Source of the DNA: UBA3478 sp046048095
GTDB taxonomy: Bacteria > Bacteroidota > Bacteroidia > Flavobacteriales > Flavobacteriaceae
Assembly: GCA_046048095.1 (NCBI GenBank)
Contig: JBJOGS010000097.1
Coordinates: 1 to 39,436 of the forward strand
Length of the DNA stretch: 39,436 nucleotides
Direction: 5' to 3'
The notes below the pieces were generated by a model that made no database searches, had not been told where the DNA came from, and was given only the letters and a program-made list of their open reading frames with translations. Shown piece by piece: positions 26,641-34,930 of the stretch. How positions within the stretch are numbered: the stretch's first letter is position 1; each line of letters opens with the position of its first letter. The translations under genes and the position numbers were made by a program.

Positions 26641-27690
26641 TTACAGAATCATCATCGCATCGCCATAAGAATAGAAGCGGTACTTCTCTTTAACCGCCTC
26701 TTTGTAAGCGTTTATGATCATATCGTGATCTGCAAATGCAGATATCATCATAAGCAGTGTTGATTTAGGCAAGTGAAAATTGGTGACCATGCGATTGGCG
26801 ATAGAAAAATCGTACGGAGGAAAGATAAACTTGTTCGTCCACCCCTCAAATTCATTTAGCATTCCGTTTGAAGAGACCGAACTCTCCAAAGAGCGCATCA
26901 CCGTCGTCCCAATAGCGCAAACATTCTTCTTTGCTTTTTTCGCCGTATTCACCACTTCAACTGCTTGTGCATCGATGAGCATTTCTTCGCTATCCATCTT
27001 ATGCTTAGAAAGGTCTTCCACTTCTACAGGGTTGAATGTCCCTAAGCCCACGTGAAGAGTAACCTCAGCAAAGTTGATCCCCTTTATCTCTAAACGTTTT
27101 AATAGGTGCTTTGAAAAGTGTAAACCTGCGGTCGGAGCCGCAACCGCTCCTTCATGCTTTGCATAAATAGTCTGATAGCGCTCTTCATCCTCAGGCTCTA
27201 CATCTCGTTTAATATATTTTGGAAGTGGCGTCTCACCCAAGGAACGCAACTTTTTTCGAAACTCAGTGTACGACCCATCGTACAAGAATCTCAAGGTTCG
27301 ACCGCGAGAGGTCGTGTTGTCAATGACTTCGGCGACCAACGAGTCGTCGTCCCCGAAATAAAGCTTATTTCCAATGCGAATTTTGCGCGCGGGGTCGACC
27401 AATACATCCCACAGACGCTGCTCTTGATTTAGCTCGCGCAATAAAAACACCTCAATGCGCGCACCCGTCTTTTCTTTATTTCCATACAATCTCGCAGGAA
27501 ACACTTTGGTGTTGTTGAGCACCATGACGTCTCCCTCATCGAAATAATCGATAATATCCTTAAACATTCTGTGTTCGATCTTACCGCTGTCCCGGTGTAG
27601 AACAAGAAGTCGCGATTCATCGCGATTTTCTGCCGGATACTCTGCTAATAATTCTTTAGGAAGGGTAAAGTCGAAATTCGATAATTTCAT
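26641..27690 (-). CDS. queA: tRNA preQ1(34) S-adenosylmethionine ribosyltransferase-isomerase
   Basis: Forms epoxyqueuosine in the wobble position of GUN-anticodon tRNAs using the ribosyl part of SAM. The 349 residues show the family stretches FDFTLPKELLAEYPAENRDESRLLVL, the central GAVAAPTAGLHFS and TLHVGLGTFNPV, and VTNFHLPKSTLLMMISAFA near the end. It leads the queA-rlmN-prenyl synthase-dnaG run with its own promoter and pairs two tRNA/rRNA-modifying enzymes. Confidence 0.96.
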   Translation of the reverse strand: MKLSNFDFTLPKELLAEYPAENRDESRLLVLHRDSGKIEHRMFKDIIDYFDEGDVMVLNNTKVFPARLYGNKEKTGARIEVFLLRELNQEQRLWDVLVDPARKIRIGNKLYFGDDDSLVAEVIDNTTSRGRTLRFLYDGSYTEFRKKLRSLGETPLPKYIKRDVEPEDEERYQTIYAKHEGAVAAPTAGLHFSKHLLKRLEIKGINFAEVTLHVGLGTFNPVEVEDLSKHKMDSEEMLIDAQAVEVVNTAKKAKKNVCAIGTTVMRSLESSVSSNGMLNEFEGWTNKFIFPPYDFSIANRMVTNFHLPKSTLLMMISAFADHDMIINAYKEAVKEKYRFYSYGDAMMIL

Positions 27691-27709
27691 AGCATCAATT
27701 TAAGAGCGC

Positions 27710-27741
27710 CAAAGATACACCCTCAAAAAGGGCAAAGTCAA
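27710..27741 (-). promoter_or_regulatory. Promoter of queA (complete -33/-7)
   Basis: On the minus strand a -33 TTG (27741-27739) is followed after 21 bases by TATCTTTG (27717-27710), matching TTG-N17-23-TAnnTTTG. It is one of the two complete matches in the window. It lies in the only real gap between aroA and queA, so queA-dnaG is transcribed separately from the aromatic operon, with read-through possible because no terminator is seen after aroA. Confidence 0.75.
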
Positions 27742-27752
27742 GGGATTTCGAA

Positions 27753-28994
27753 TTAATCTGCTTTTAAACTGCAGTCAAAGCCCAAGAGGCTTAGGTCTTT
27801 CCAAAAATCAGGATAAGACTTTTCTACTACAATCGGGTCTTGAATTTCTAATGGAACACACATAGCCAAAGGAGCAAAGGCCATGGCCATACGGTGGTCG
27901 TTATACGTAGCTATCGAAGCACTGACGAGTTCGGCAGTACGCGGCATGACCTGAAGTGAATTTGAAGTAATCGAAACACGAAGTCCACATTTTTCTAATT
28001 CGTTCTTCATGGCAGCCAATCGATCGGTCTCTTTGATGGGCAAGGTGTGTAATCCGGTCATCGTGCAACCTACCCCTAAACCAGCAGCAGTCACGGCAAT
28101 GGTTTGAGCAATATCTGGCGCATCTTTCAGATCAAATACATAGGCTTCATCAGAGGCCACGTAGCGCATCTTTCGCAGCACAATAGCCCCATCAGTTTCA
28201 AATTGGGTTTCAACCCCGAACGCCGTGTATAAATCGGCAAGCACCCTGTCTCCCTGAAGCGAGTCGCTTTTGAGTACACTGAGTCGCACTTCGGCTCCTT
28301 CTTCAGAGAGGGCAATCACGCTGTAATAATAGCTTGCTGCACTCCAATCAGACTCTACAGACAACGACTGGTCTTTGATCCTTTCGAGCGGCGAAATTCG
28401 AACACGCTCTTCATCCATAAAAGTGTGAACACCAATGCTTTCAAGTAACTTTAAGGTCATTTTAAGGTAGGGCACCGAAGTAAGCGCACCATCGAATTCC
28501 AATTCAAGGCCCTCACTGAACTTCGGAGCAACTAGACACAAGGCCGATAGGTATTGACTGCTGATATCTGCGCGGATTTTTAAACGTCCGCCGCGTAATC
28601 TTCTGCCTTGAATCTTTAATGGCGGAAACCCAGAACTTTCTGCATAGCTCACCTCTGCACCCAATGCAACCAACGCTTCTACCAACACCTGAATAGGTCG
28701 TTGCTTCATTCTTTCGCTACCAGTCAACGTTACAGAAGCCCCCTCTAATGTCGCGAAGTAGGCGGTAAGAAACCGCATGGCGGTTCCGGCATGGTGAATA
28801 TCTACCGTGCCCTGACGCTGTTGCAGCCCTCGCTTCATCATGTCCACATCGTGAGCATTCGAATCGTTGATCAAGGTGAGGTTGAGATAGAGCGCCCTCA
28901 ACAAGAGCACTCTATTGGTCTCACTTTTCGACCCTGTCAGCCGTATATGCCTGTTTTTAGGCGCCTCTGAGCGTCGAATACGCATCACTCTCAT
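27753..28994 (-). CDS. aroA: 3-phosphoshikimate 1-carboxyvinyltransferase (EPSP synthase)
   Basis: Sixth shikimate step: joins PEP to shikimate 3-phosphate. The 413 residues show SKSETNR (22-28, substrate-binding), HAGTAMRFLTAYFA, the double-domain inside-out fold pattern and the C-terminal TYNDHRMAMAFAPLA with KSYPDFW. The glyphosate-region motif is HAGTAMRF rather than the E. coli-type NAGTAMRP. The start overlaps the preceding gene's stop as ATGA. It closes the aromatic operon that begins with pheA. Confidence 0.95.
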   Translation of the reverse strand: MRVMRIRRSEAPKNRHIRLTGSKSETNRVLLLRALYLNLTLINDSNAHDVDMMKRGLQQRQGTVDIHHAGTAMRFLTAYFATLEGASVTLTGSERMKQRPIQVLVEALVALGAEVSYAESSGFPPLKIQGRRLRGGRLKIRADISSQYLSALCLVAPKFSEGLELEFDGALTSVPYLKMTLKLLESIGVHTFMDEERVRISPLERIKDQSLSVESDWSAASYYYSVIALSEEGAEVRLSVLKSDSLQGDRVLADLYTAFGVETQFETDGAIVLRKMRYVASDEAYVFDLKDAPDIAQTIAVTAAGLGVGCTMTGLHTLPIKETDRLAAMKNELEKCGLRVSITSNSLQVMPRTAELVSASIATYNDHRMAMAFAPLAMCVPLEIQDPIVVEKSYPDFWKDLSLLGFDCSLKAD

Positions 28995-29323
28995 GGCTTT
29001 AGTTTTGGGTTATTCTGATGACGCTCGTGATCCCGTACTGTCTTCAATTCAAGCTTGCGATCAAAAGCGCGCTGAAGATCGACATTCGTTTGATTGGCCA
29101 AACACAGCACGACGAACAACACATCAGCGAGCTCTTCTCCAAGATCTTTCTCTATGTCTGAAGGCTTCTCACTTTGCTCTCCATATCGCCGAGCAATAAT
29201 ACGGGCGACTTCACCCACTTCTTCAGTAAGTTGCGCTAGATTGGTGAGTTCATTAAAATAGCGCACGCCGTGTTCTTTAATCCACCGATCAACGCGTTCT
29301 TGGGCAGCAGTTATATCGTTCAT
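28991..29323 (-). CDS. MazG-like nucleotide pyrophosphohydrolase
   Basis: All-alpha NTP-PPase, probably hydrolysing non-canonical or surplus (d)NTPs. The 110 residues hold the metal-binding EExxE (E34, E35, E38, in QLTEEVGEVARII) and ExxD (E64, D67, in GEELADVLFV). This is the short single-domain type (YpjD-like), not the two-domain E. coli MazG. Its ATG overlaps the dtd stop as TAATG and its stop overlaps aroA as ATGA, so it is firmly inside the operon. The substrate is not predictable. Confidence 0.9.
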   Translation of the reverse strand: MNDITAAQERVDRWIKEHGVRYFNELTNLAQLTEEVGEVARIIARRYGEQSEKPSDIEKDLGEELADVLFVVLCLANQTNVDLQRAFDRKLELKTVRDHERHQNNPKLKP

Positions 29324-29775
29324 TATTCTTTGTTTTTTGTGTCAATAATTAAGGTGACCGGACCGTCATTGAGCAATGAAACCTTCATATCTGCGCCGAA
29401 TACGCCACGCTCAACAGCGTGACCCATGAGCAGCTCGACCCGATCACAAAAATAATTATAGAGGTGAATAGCGTGTTCTGGAGCAGCAGCACGTATGAAA
29501 GAAGGTCGATTTCCTTTCTTGGTAGCCCCATAAAGGGTAAACTGAGAAACCACGAGCATACGGCCACTCACCTGCAAAAGATCCAAGTTCATTTTACCCT
29601 CGTCATCGCTAAAGATGCGAAGTTGGGTGAGCTTTGAAGCGAGCCAATCAGCGTCCTCTTCGGTGTCTTCATGGGTGACTCCTAATAAAACGAGCAAGCC
29701 AGTTTCTACACTTCCGACGAGGGTACTTTCTACCTCTACCGAGGCCCTACTTACACGTTGAACAACCGCTCTCAT
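29323..29775 (-). CDS. dtd: D-aminoacyl-tRNA deacylase
   Basis: Removes D-amino acids (classically D-Tyr) and mis-charged glycine from tRNA. The 150 residues show the active-site motif SQFTLY (77-82) and the cis-proline motif GPVT (138-141, in NDGPVTLIID), with MRAVVQRVSRASVEV at the N terminus. Cytoplasmic homodimer in known members. It is joined to rsgA and the mazG-like gene by TAATG overlaps. Its link to aromatic amino-acid genes is notable, given its action on D-tyrosyl-tRNA. Confidence 0.96.
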   Translation of the reverse strand: MRAVVQRVSRASVEVESTLVGSVETGLLVLLGVTHEDTEEDADWLASKLTQLRIFSDDEGKMNLDLLQVSGRMLVVSQFTLYGATKKGNRPSFIRAAAPEHAIHLYNYFCDRVELLMGHAVERGVFGADMKVSLLNDGPVTLIIDTKNKE

Positions 29776-30719
29776 TACTCGTAATTATCTGTTCGATAGG
29801 GCCCTTCAGGATCCTCTAGTAACCCCCTGTAGCTTTCATAACGGCTTTGAGCAATACTGCCAGAAGCTACCGCCTCTTTCACCGCGCATTGAGGCTCATT
29901 GTCGTGAAGACAATTATGAAACTTACATTGCGATTTTATGGCAAAAAATTCAGCAAAAAAATCGCCAATTTCATGGCGTTCTAGGGTAGCCACTCCAAAA
30001 CCTCGAATGCCGGGGGTGTCTATAATTCGGGCGTCAAAGCTTAAGTCAAACATCTGCGCGAAGGTGGTAGTATGCTGTCCTTGTTGGTGCTGTACTGAAG
30101 TTCGCGATGTTTTCAGATCCAGTGTAGGCTCAATGGCATTGATTAGGGTAGACTTACCCACCCCTGAATTTCCTGAAAACATACTCGTCTTTTGAATCAT
30201 CAGTGCCTTAAGCTGGTCGCAACCCTGAGCAGTTTTAGCGCTGCTAACTAAGGTGTTGTACCCAATTTTTTCATAAAGCGCTTTTAATGCCATCGCCCGG
30301 ATTCTTTCTTCATCGTTGTAGGTATCCCATTTATTAAACACCAAAATAACATCGATGTGATAGGCTGCTGCACTAACTAAGAAACGATCAATAAATGCCG
30401 GATACGTCGAAGGATTTTTCAAGGTAACCACCAAAAAGATTTGATCGATATTGGCCGCAATAATATGCAGTTGTTTCGATAGATTCACTGAGCGGCGCAC
30501 CAGATAATTCGTTCTTGGCTCAATGGCTTGAATCACCCCTTGTGGGGATAAGGCCGTCAGGTCTTTCTCAAAAACAACCCAGTCGCCTACGGCGACTGGG
30601 TTGGTCGATTTTATACCTTGAATGCGAAACTTACCTTTAATACGACACGAATAGAACTGGGCATCTTCTGCTTTTACCTGGTACCAGCTCCCGGTCGATT
30701 TGTAGACAAGTCCTCGCAT
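29775..30719 (-). CDS. rsgA: Ribosome small-subunit maturation GTPase RsgA
   Basis: Circularly permuted GTPase that checks late 30S assembly. Of 314 residues, the N-terminal OB fold (1-70) is followed by the permuted GTPase with G4 NKWD (129-132), then G1 GNSGVGKS (183-190) and G3 DTPG (234-237). The C-terminal zinc motif uses C265, C270, H272 and C278. The permuted motif order is diagnostic. It starts 6 bases after the DAHP synthase gene and overlaps dtd as TAATG. Confidence 0.96.
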   Translation of the reverse strand: MRGLVYKSTGSWYQVKAEDAQFYSCRIKGKFRIQGIKSTNPVAVGDWVVFEKDLTALSPQGVIQAIEPRTNYLVRRSVNLSKQLHIIAANIDQIFLVVTLKNPSTYPAFIDRFLVSAAAYHIDVILVFNKWDTYNDEERIRAMALKALYEKIGYNTLVSSAKTAQGCDQLKALMIQKTSMFSGNSGVGKSTLINAIEPTLDLKTSRTSVQHQQGQHTTTFAQMFDLSFDARIIDTPGIRGFGVATLERHEIGDFFAEFFAIKSQCKFHNCLHDNEPQCAVKEAVASGSIAQSRYESYRGLLEDPEGPYRTDNYE

Positions 30720-30725
30720 CCCCTT

Positions 30726-31808
30726 TTATGGATTCATGATCTTTTCTTGATGGCGTATAGACTCTTGGTGAATACTTTTGAAGAGCTTTAAAATGAACTC
30801 TTCGCTCAAATTGCGCTGTTCACCTTCAAGGATCATTCTTCCAAGAATCTCATTCCAGCGATTCGATTGAAGTACGGCCACGTTTCGGTCTTTCTTTAGC
30901 TGTCCGATAGACTTAGCGACTTTCATGCGATCACCAAGGGTGTCGAGCAGTGCTGAATCTAACAGGTCAATTTGTGAGCGCAGTTGATTCAATGCTGCAT
31001 GATATTCGGCTTCATCGTCACCTGGCTTGCGCACTTTTAGCGATTTAAAAATCTCTAAAAGGCGTTTAGGCGTCACTTGTTGAGCGGCATCACTCCAGGC
31101 ATTGTCTGGATCACAATGCGTCTCTATCATTAATCCATCAAAATTAAGATCCAGTGCAGTTTGTGAAACGTCAAAAATCAAATCTCTTCGCCCTGAAATA
31201 TGACTCGGGTCATTAATAATTGGCAGATCAGGATATTTTGATTGTAGATCAATGGCGATTTGCCATTCAGGTAAGTTGCGGTACATGGTTTTCTTGTACG
31301 ATGAAAACCCGCGATGAATCACTCCCAGTTTTTCAATATTCGCATTGTACAGACGCTCAACGGCTCCAATCCAAAGCGAAAGATCAGGATTCACTGGATT
31401 CTTCACTAGCACCACTTTATCTGTTCCTTCTAAGGCATCGGCAATTTCTTGAACAATAAAAGGGCTCACTGTAGAACGCGCACCGATCCAGAGCAAATCT
31501 ACATCGTACTCTAAGGCCAATTCGACATGAGCGCGATTCGCCACCTCAGTGGCGGTCTTTAAACCGGTCTCTTCTTTAACGCGCTGCAGCCACTTCAACC
31601 CAATCGCGCCAACACCCTCGAAATTTCCAGGACGCGTTCTTGGCTTCCAAATACCTGCGCGGTAATAATTGACATCTGTATCTTTTAAGTCATGTGCAAT
31701 CTGCATGACTTGAGACTCTGTTTCAGCACTGCAGGGCCCTGCAATAACCAGTGGATGCGTCAACTGCATCTCATCTAACCAGCTACGAAACTTTTTCGAA
31801 TTTTCCAT
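30726..31808 (-). CDS. Bifunctional DAHP synthase / chorismate mutase
   Basis: Combines the first shikimate step (PEP plus erythrose 4-phosphate to DAHP) with the branch-point rearrangement of chorismate to prephenate. Residues 1-265 or so are a type I-beta DAHP synthase (PLVIAGPCSAET, YYRAGIWKPRT, LWIGARSTVSPF, PIINDPSHISGRRD, GLMIETHCDPDNAWSD). The last 90 or so are an AroQ-type chorismate mutase (LRSQIDLLDSALLDTLGDRM, AKSIGQLKK). The order, DAHP synthase first, is the Bacteroidetes arrangement. The mutase domain may serve as the feedback sensor. It starts 9 bases after tyrA. Confidence 0.95.
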   Translation of the reverse strand: MENSKKFRSWLDEMQLTHPLVIAGPCSAETESQVMQIAHDLKDTDVNYYRAGIWKPRTRPGNFEGVGAIGLKWLQRVKEETGLKTATEVANRAHVELALEYDVDLLWIGARSTVSPFIVQEIADALEGTDKVVLVKNPVNPDLSLWIGAVERLYNANIEKLGVIHRGFSSYKKTMYRNLPEWQIAIDLQSKYPDLPIINDPSHISGRRDLIFDVSQTALDLNFDGLMIETHCDPDNAWSDAAQQVTPKRLLEIFKSLKVRKPGDDEAEYHAALNQLRSQIDLLDSALLDTLGDRMKVAKSIGQLKKDRNVAVLQSNRWNEILGRMILEGEQRNLSEEFILKLFKSIHQESIRHQEKIMNP

Positions 31809-31817
31809 GATTGTGAT

Positions 31818-32675
31818 TTAAGGCTTTAAAGGTAAAGGGTTTAATATTTTTTCAATGCTATTTATGCGTTTCATTTCATCCGTAAGGGCCCCCGTATCTT
31901 CTTGATCGATGAGGTCTCTAAATGCGATCAAATGTTCAATAAAGGCCTCTAAAGTTTCGAGCAGCGGCTCTTTGTTCTGAACGAATATAGGAGCCCACAT
32001 TTCAGGCGAACTTTTAGCCAGACGAACGGTAGAAGCGAATCCACTGCCAGCAAGGTCAAAGATGGTGCGATCGTCCTTCTCTTTGCGCATCACCGTTTTG
32101 CCCAACATAAAGGCACTGATGTGAGAAAGATGCGAGACATAGGCCACGTGGACGTCGTGCTCTTTAGGGCCCATATAACGCACACGCATTCCTAAGGCGC
32201 TAAAGGCATTCAAGGCGCGTTCTTGCAGATCGATCGCTGTTTTTTCGATCTCGCAAACGATAGCCAACTTATTGTCATAAAGGTTGTCGATAGCAGCCTG
32301 TGGACCAGAAAATTCGGTTCCTGCAATGGGATGTGCGGCTAAGAAATGTTCGCGCTTCGGATGATCCGCAACTGCCTCACAAATGGCGCGTTTGGTGGAT
32401 CCGGCATCAATCACCAAGGTCTTAGGGCCAACACGATCTAGAATTTTTGGTAACTCATTAACTAGTTGATCTACCGGAATGCTTACAAATACAAGATCGA
32501 CATCCGCTAGCTGACCGTAGTCGATGACCCGATCAATGATCCCAAGATCTTTGGCCTGCGATAGATGCTGCTCACTTCGATCTATGCCTACCACCTCGGT
32601 CACTAAAGCGCGACTTCGGAGGGCCTTAGCCCATGAACCTCCAATTAACCCAACACCAACCACTGCGAGTCTCAT
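31818..32675 (-). CDS. tyrA: Prephenate dehydrogenase
   Basis: Oxidative decarboxylation of prephenate to 4-hydroxyphenylpyruvate on the tyrosine branch. The 285 residues show the NAD(P) motif VGVGLIGGS (6-14) and the catalytic His115 in AAHPIAGTEFSG, with a helical dimerisation domain containing VAYVSHLSHISAF. There is no fused mutase or ACT domain. ATGA overlap with the aminotransferase upstream. Confidence 0.94.
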   Translation of the reverse strand: MRLAVVGVGLIGGSWAKALRSRALVTEVVGIDRSEQHLSQAKDLGIIDRVIDYGQLADVDLVFVSIPVDQLVNELPKILDRVGPKTLVIDAGSTKRAICEAVADHPKREHFLAAHPIAGTEFSGPQAAIDNLYDNKLAIVCEIEKTAIDLQERALNAFSALGMRVRYMGPKEHDVHVAYVSHLSHISAFMLGKTVMRKEKDDRTIFDLAGSGFASTVRLAKSSPEMWAPIFVQNKEPLLETLEAFIEHLIAFRDLIDQEDTGALTDEMKRINSIEKILNPLPLKP

Positions 32676-33820
32676 ACTTTCTTTGTTTTTACACGCATTA
32701 TCGCTTTCTCAATCTGATCTGGGGTAACACATAATGAAAACCTGACAAACTGCTTTCCTTCAGAACCAAAGATGAATCCCGGAGCACAAAACAGGTCATA
32801 TTCATTGAGCAGCTTGTCGGCAAAGGCCTCGCTACTCACCCCTTTGGGTAGTCGACACCAAACAAACATTCCGGTTTGCCCTGGTGGCACTTCAAGTTGA
32901 AGTGCCTTGGCAAGCACTTCAACCAGTTTTCGCCGCTGCACATAGACCTCGTTCAGCTGATCAAACCAAGACTTGGGTTCAGAAAGCGCCTTTACCGCGG
33001 CGCGTTGAATGCCAAAAAACATTCCTGAATCCATATTTGACTTTACTTTCAACACCGACTGAATTAGGGCTTTCGGCCCGGCGAGCACACCAACGCGCCA
33101 TCCGGCCATATTGAACACTTTGCTCAGTGAGTTGAGTTCTAAAACATTTTTATAGCTCGAGGTATGTGCCAAGATCGAGGTGGGATGGTCGTTTCCAATA
33201 AAACTATACGGATTGTCATTCACCACCAGCACATTGTGTTTTTTAGCGAGCGCTACAATCTGCTTCAACCCTTCTGGCCCCAAGGTTATTCCGGTAGGCA
33301 TATGCGGATAATTCACCCACATCAGTACCGCACGCTCTAACAATGAAGGTTCAATTTCTGAAAAATCAGGCAGTCCGTGTTGATCTAAGGGATAGCGCAC
33401 TGCGCGTGCACCAACCAATCGGGCTACTGCCTCATAGGTCGGATAGCCCGGATTCGGAATCAACACCACATCCTTCGAGTTCAGAAAAGCCATACTGATA
33501 TGAAAAATGCCCTCTTTAGATCCCATGAGCGGAAGAATCTCGTGTGTGGCATCTAAGCTTACCTGATAATGGGTCTTGTAAAATTGGGCGAAGGCTGCCC
33601 TCAACTCATCACGACCCACATAGCTTTGATACTGATGCACCCCCTTCTCAGAAAAGGCTTCAAGAAGTCCCCCTATCGCTGAAGAAGGGGCTTCGAGATC
33701 AGGGCTACCGATACCCATATTAATAATTGGTCTTCCGGCAGCCGTAAGGGCCTTTATTTCTTTCAATTTCTTAGAAAAGTAGTACTCGCTGACGCGTTTC
33801 AGTCGTTTTGCTTCTCTCAT
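32672..33820 (-). CDS. PLP-dependent class I/II aminotransferase, probably aromatic
   Basis: Fold-type I aminotransferase; its place between pheA and tyrA suggests it aminates phenylpyruvate and 4-hydroxyphenylpyruvate, though class I members are broad and an aspartate/prephenate role is possible. The 382 residues show INMGIGSPDLEAP at the N terminus, NPGYPTYEA, VNYPHMPTG, NDNPYSFI (PLP-contacting Asp/Tyr) and SLSKVFNMAGWRVG with Schiff-base Lys234. It overlaps pheA and tyrA by ATGA at both ends, so translation is coupled. Confidence 0.92.
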   Translation of the reverse strand: MREAKRLKRVSEYYFSKKLKEIKALTAAGRPIINMGIGSPDLEAPSSAIGGLLEAFSEKGVHQYQSYVGRDELRAAFAQFYKTHYQVSLDATHEILPLMGSKEGIFHISMAFLNSKDVVLIPNPGYPTYEAVARLVGARAVRYPLDQHGLPDFSEIEPSLLERAVLMWVNYPHMPTGITLGPEGLKQIVALAKKHNVLVVNDNPYSFIGNDHPTSILAHTSSYKNVLELNSLSKVFNMAGWRVGVLAGPKALIQSVLKVKSNMDSGMFFGIQRAAVKALSEPKSWFDQLNEVYVQRRKLVEVLAKALQLEVPPGQTGMFVWCRLPKGVSSEAFADKLLNEYDLFCAPGFIFGSEGKQFVRFSLCVTPDQIEKAIMRVKTKKV

Positions 33821-34653
33821 AATGCATCTGATTTAAGTCCATTTTTGTACACCCCAAGCAAAATGAAGCTTTCGGCCATGATTTCTAGGGCTGCCACCGC
33901 CTTTTGAAACTGACTCCACTGTTCGAAGGTAACATCGACAAAAAAGGCATACTTCCATGGAGTTTCAATAATGGGAAGAGACTGAATCTTGGTCAAATTG
34001 AGGTTGCAATCGCTCATGACGTTCAATAAGGTGGCTAAACTTCCCCGCTTATGACCGGTCACGAATCGCATTGAAGCCTTGTCAGCTTCTTCAGAATAAT
34101 GCGCTTCATCTGTCCCTCGTTGGATACGGACAAAACGAGTGGCATTAGAACGCATGGTCTGAATATCTCTAGCCAGTATTTCTAAGTGGTAAAGCGACGC
34201 GGCCTCGGGCGGAGCAATAGCGGCTACCCCTTCGCGCTGCCCTTCAGCGATGCGTTTGGCCACTGAGGCTGTGTCATCTGCTTCTACCAAGGTCATCGAT
34301 TTATGGCCTTCAAAAAACGTGGCACACTGCAATAAAGCCATGGGATGGGACTCAACTCGAGTAATCGTCTGAAGGGTTTGACCCTTAAGAGCCATTAGAT
34401 TATGTGAAATACTCAGGTAGTACTCCGAAACTATTTTGAAACCATTGGTATATATCAAGGCATAGTTCGGAAGCAGGGCTCCGGCAATAGAATTCTCAAT
34501 AGCCATTACCGCCTCATCTACGAGCCCCTGATTTAAATGATCGGCAAGCTGAGCGAACGAATCGCAATAGACGCAGTCTACCTCAGCGCCATAGAATGAT
34601 ACAGCCACCTTGTGGTGGTTTGATCCGGCAATACCTTGAATCGCTACCTTCAT
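33817..34653 (-). CDS. pheA: Prephenate dehydratase with ACT domain
   Basis: Converts prephenate to phenylpyruvate on the phenylalanine branch. Of 278 residues, the catalytic part (1-185) has MAIENSIAGAL, ESHPMALLQC and the TRF motif (172-174, SNATRFVRI). The ACT domain follows, with GSLATLLNVM (204-213) and QSLPIIETPWKYAFFVD where well-studied Phe-inhibited enzymes carry GALV and ESRP. There is no fused mutase; that activity sits on the DAHP synthase. First structural gene of the operon, 9 bases after the attenuator U-run and without an evident Shine-Dalgarno sequence. Confidence 0.95.
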   Translation of the reverse strand: MKVAIQGIAGSNHHKVAVSFYGAEVDCVYCDSFAQLADHLNQGLVDEAVMAIENSIAGALLPNYALIYTNGFKIVSEYYLSISHNLMALKGQTLQTITRVESHPMALLQCATFFEGHKSMTLVEADDTASVAKRIAEGQREGVAAIAPPEAASLYHLEILARDIQTMRSNATRFVRIQRGTDEAHYSEEADKASMRFVTGHKRGSLATLLNVMSDCNLNLTKIQSLPIIETPWKYAFFVDVTFEQWSQFQKAVAALEIMAESFILLGVYKNGLKSDAL

Positions 34654-34662
34654 AGTTTAATC

Positions 34663-34690
34663 AAAAAAAAAGCCCCGAAAATTCGGGACT
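34663..34690 (-). terminator. Attenuator terminator of the pheA operon
   Basis: On the minus strand AGTCCCGA (34690-34683) pairs with TCGGGGCT (34678-34671) around ATTT, followed by a run of T to 34663. The only non-Watson-Crick pair is T34688-G34673, a G-U wobble in the minus-strand RNA. The same position is an A-C mismatch in plus-strand RNA, so the hairpin is built for transcription toward pheA. It stands before the pheA start, not behind a gene. Confidence 0.88.
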
Positions 34691-34727
34691 TTATTATTTG
34701 CTGACACACAATAATGACAAAAGCCCC
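34685..34727 (-). promoter_or_regulatory. Antiterminator of the pheA attenuator
   Basis: On the minus strand GGGGCTTT (34727-34720) pairs with AAAGTCCC (34692-34685), with one G-U. Directly inside, ATTATT (34715-34710) pairs with AATAAT (34698-34693). This is a 14-bp stem with a 4-base bulge and an 11-base loop. Its 3' arm takes bases 34690-34685 of the terminator stem, so the two folds exclude each other. The 5' arm begins right at the leader peptide stop codon, where a ribosome that finished the leader would cover it. Confidence 0.82.
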
Positions 34728-34787
34728 CTAGCGCATACTGCGATAAAAGGTAAAATAGGCAAATGACGTTTGAAGTGTGTTTTTCAT
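34728..34787 (-). CDS. Phe/Tyr leader peptide of the pheA attenuator
   Basis: A 19-codon frame, ATG 34787 to TAG 34728, encodes MKNTLQTSFAYFTFYRSMR. Seven consecutive codons read F-A-Y-F-T-F-Y, three Phe (TTT) and two Tyr (TAT). This is the composition expected for a leader that senses charged tRNA-Phe and tRNA-Tyr, functionally like E. coli pheL but unrelated in sequence. The stop codon abuts the antiterminator arm. A ribosome stalled on the Phe/Tyr codons leaves that arm free; one that reaches the stop masks it. No perfect promoter was found upstream; TACTCTTTG (34839-34831) is a near match with one extra spacer base. Confidence 0.85.
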   Translation of the reverse strand: MKNTLQTSFAYFTFYRSMR

Positions 34788-34930
34788 ATCTCGCGCTAAA
34801 TACAGAAAAGCATTTATAAAAAGCAAGCGTCAAAGAGTAAATTCTTTTAAAAATTAGATTTTTTTTGCCCAAATAAGTGAATACCGAACCTCAGAGAATA
34901 GCTATATTGAGGGGTCAAAAACAAAGGCTT

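Noticed and set aside
34657..34872. A 71-codon minus-strand frame across the pheA leader, ending with three Phe codons
   Set aside because: It runs through the terminator hairpin; its Phe codons are just the T-run. The shorter 19-codon frame in another phase explains the region better.
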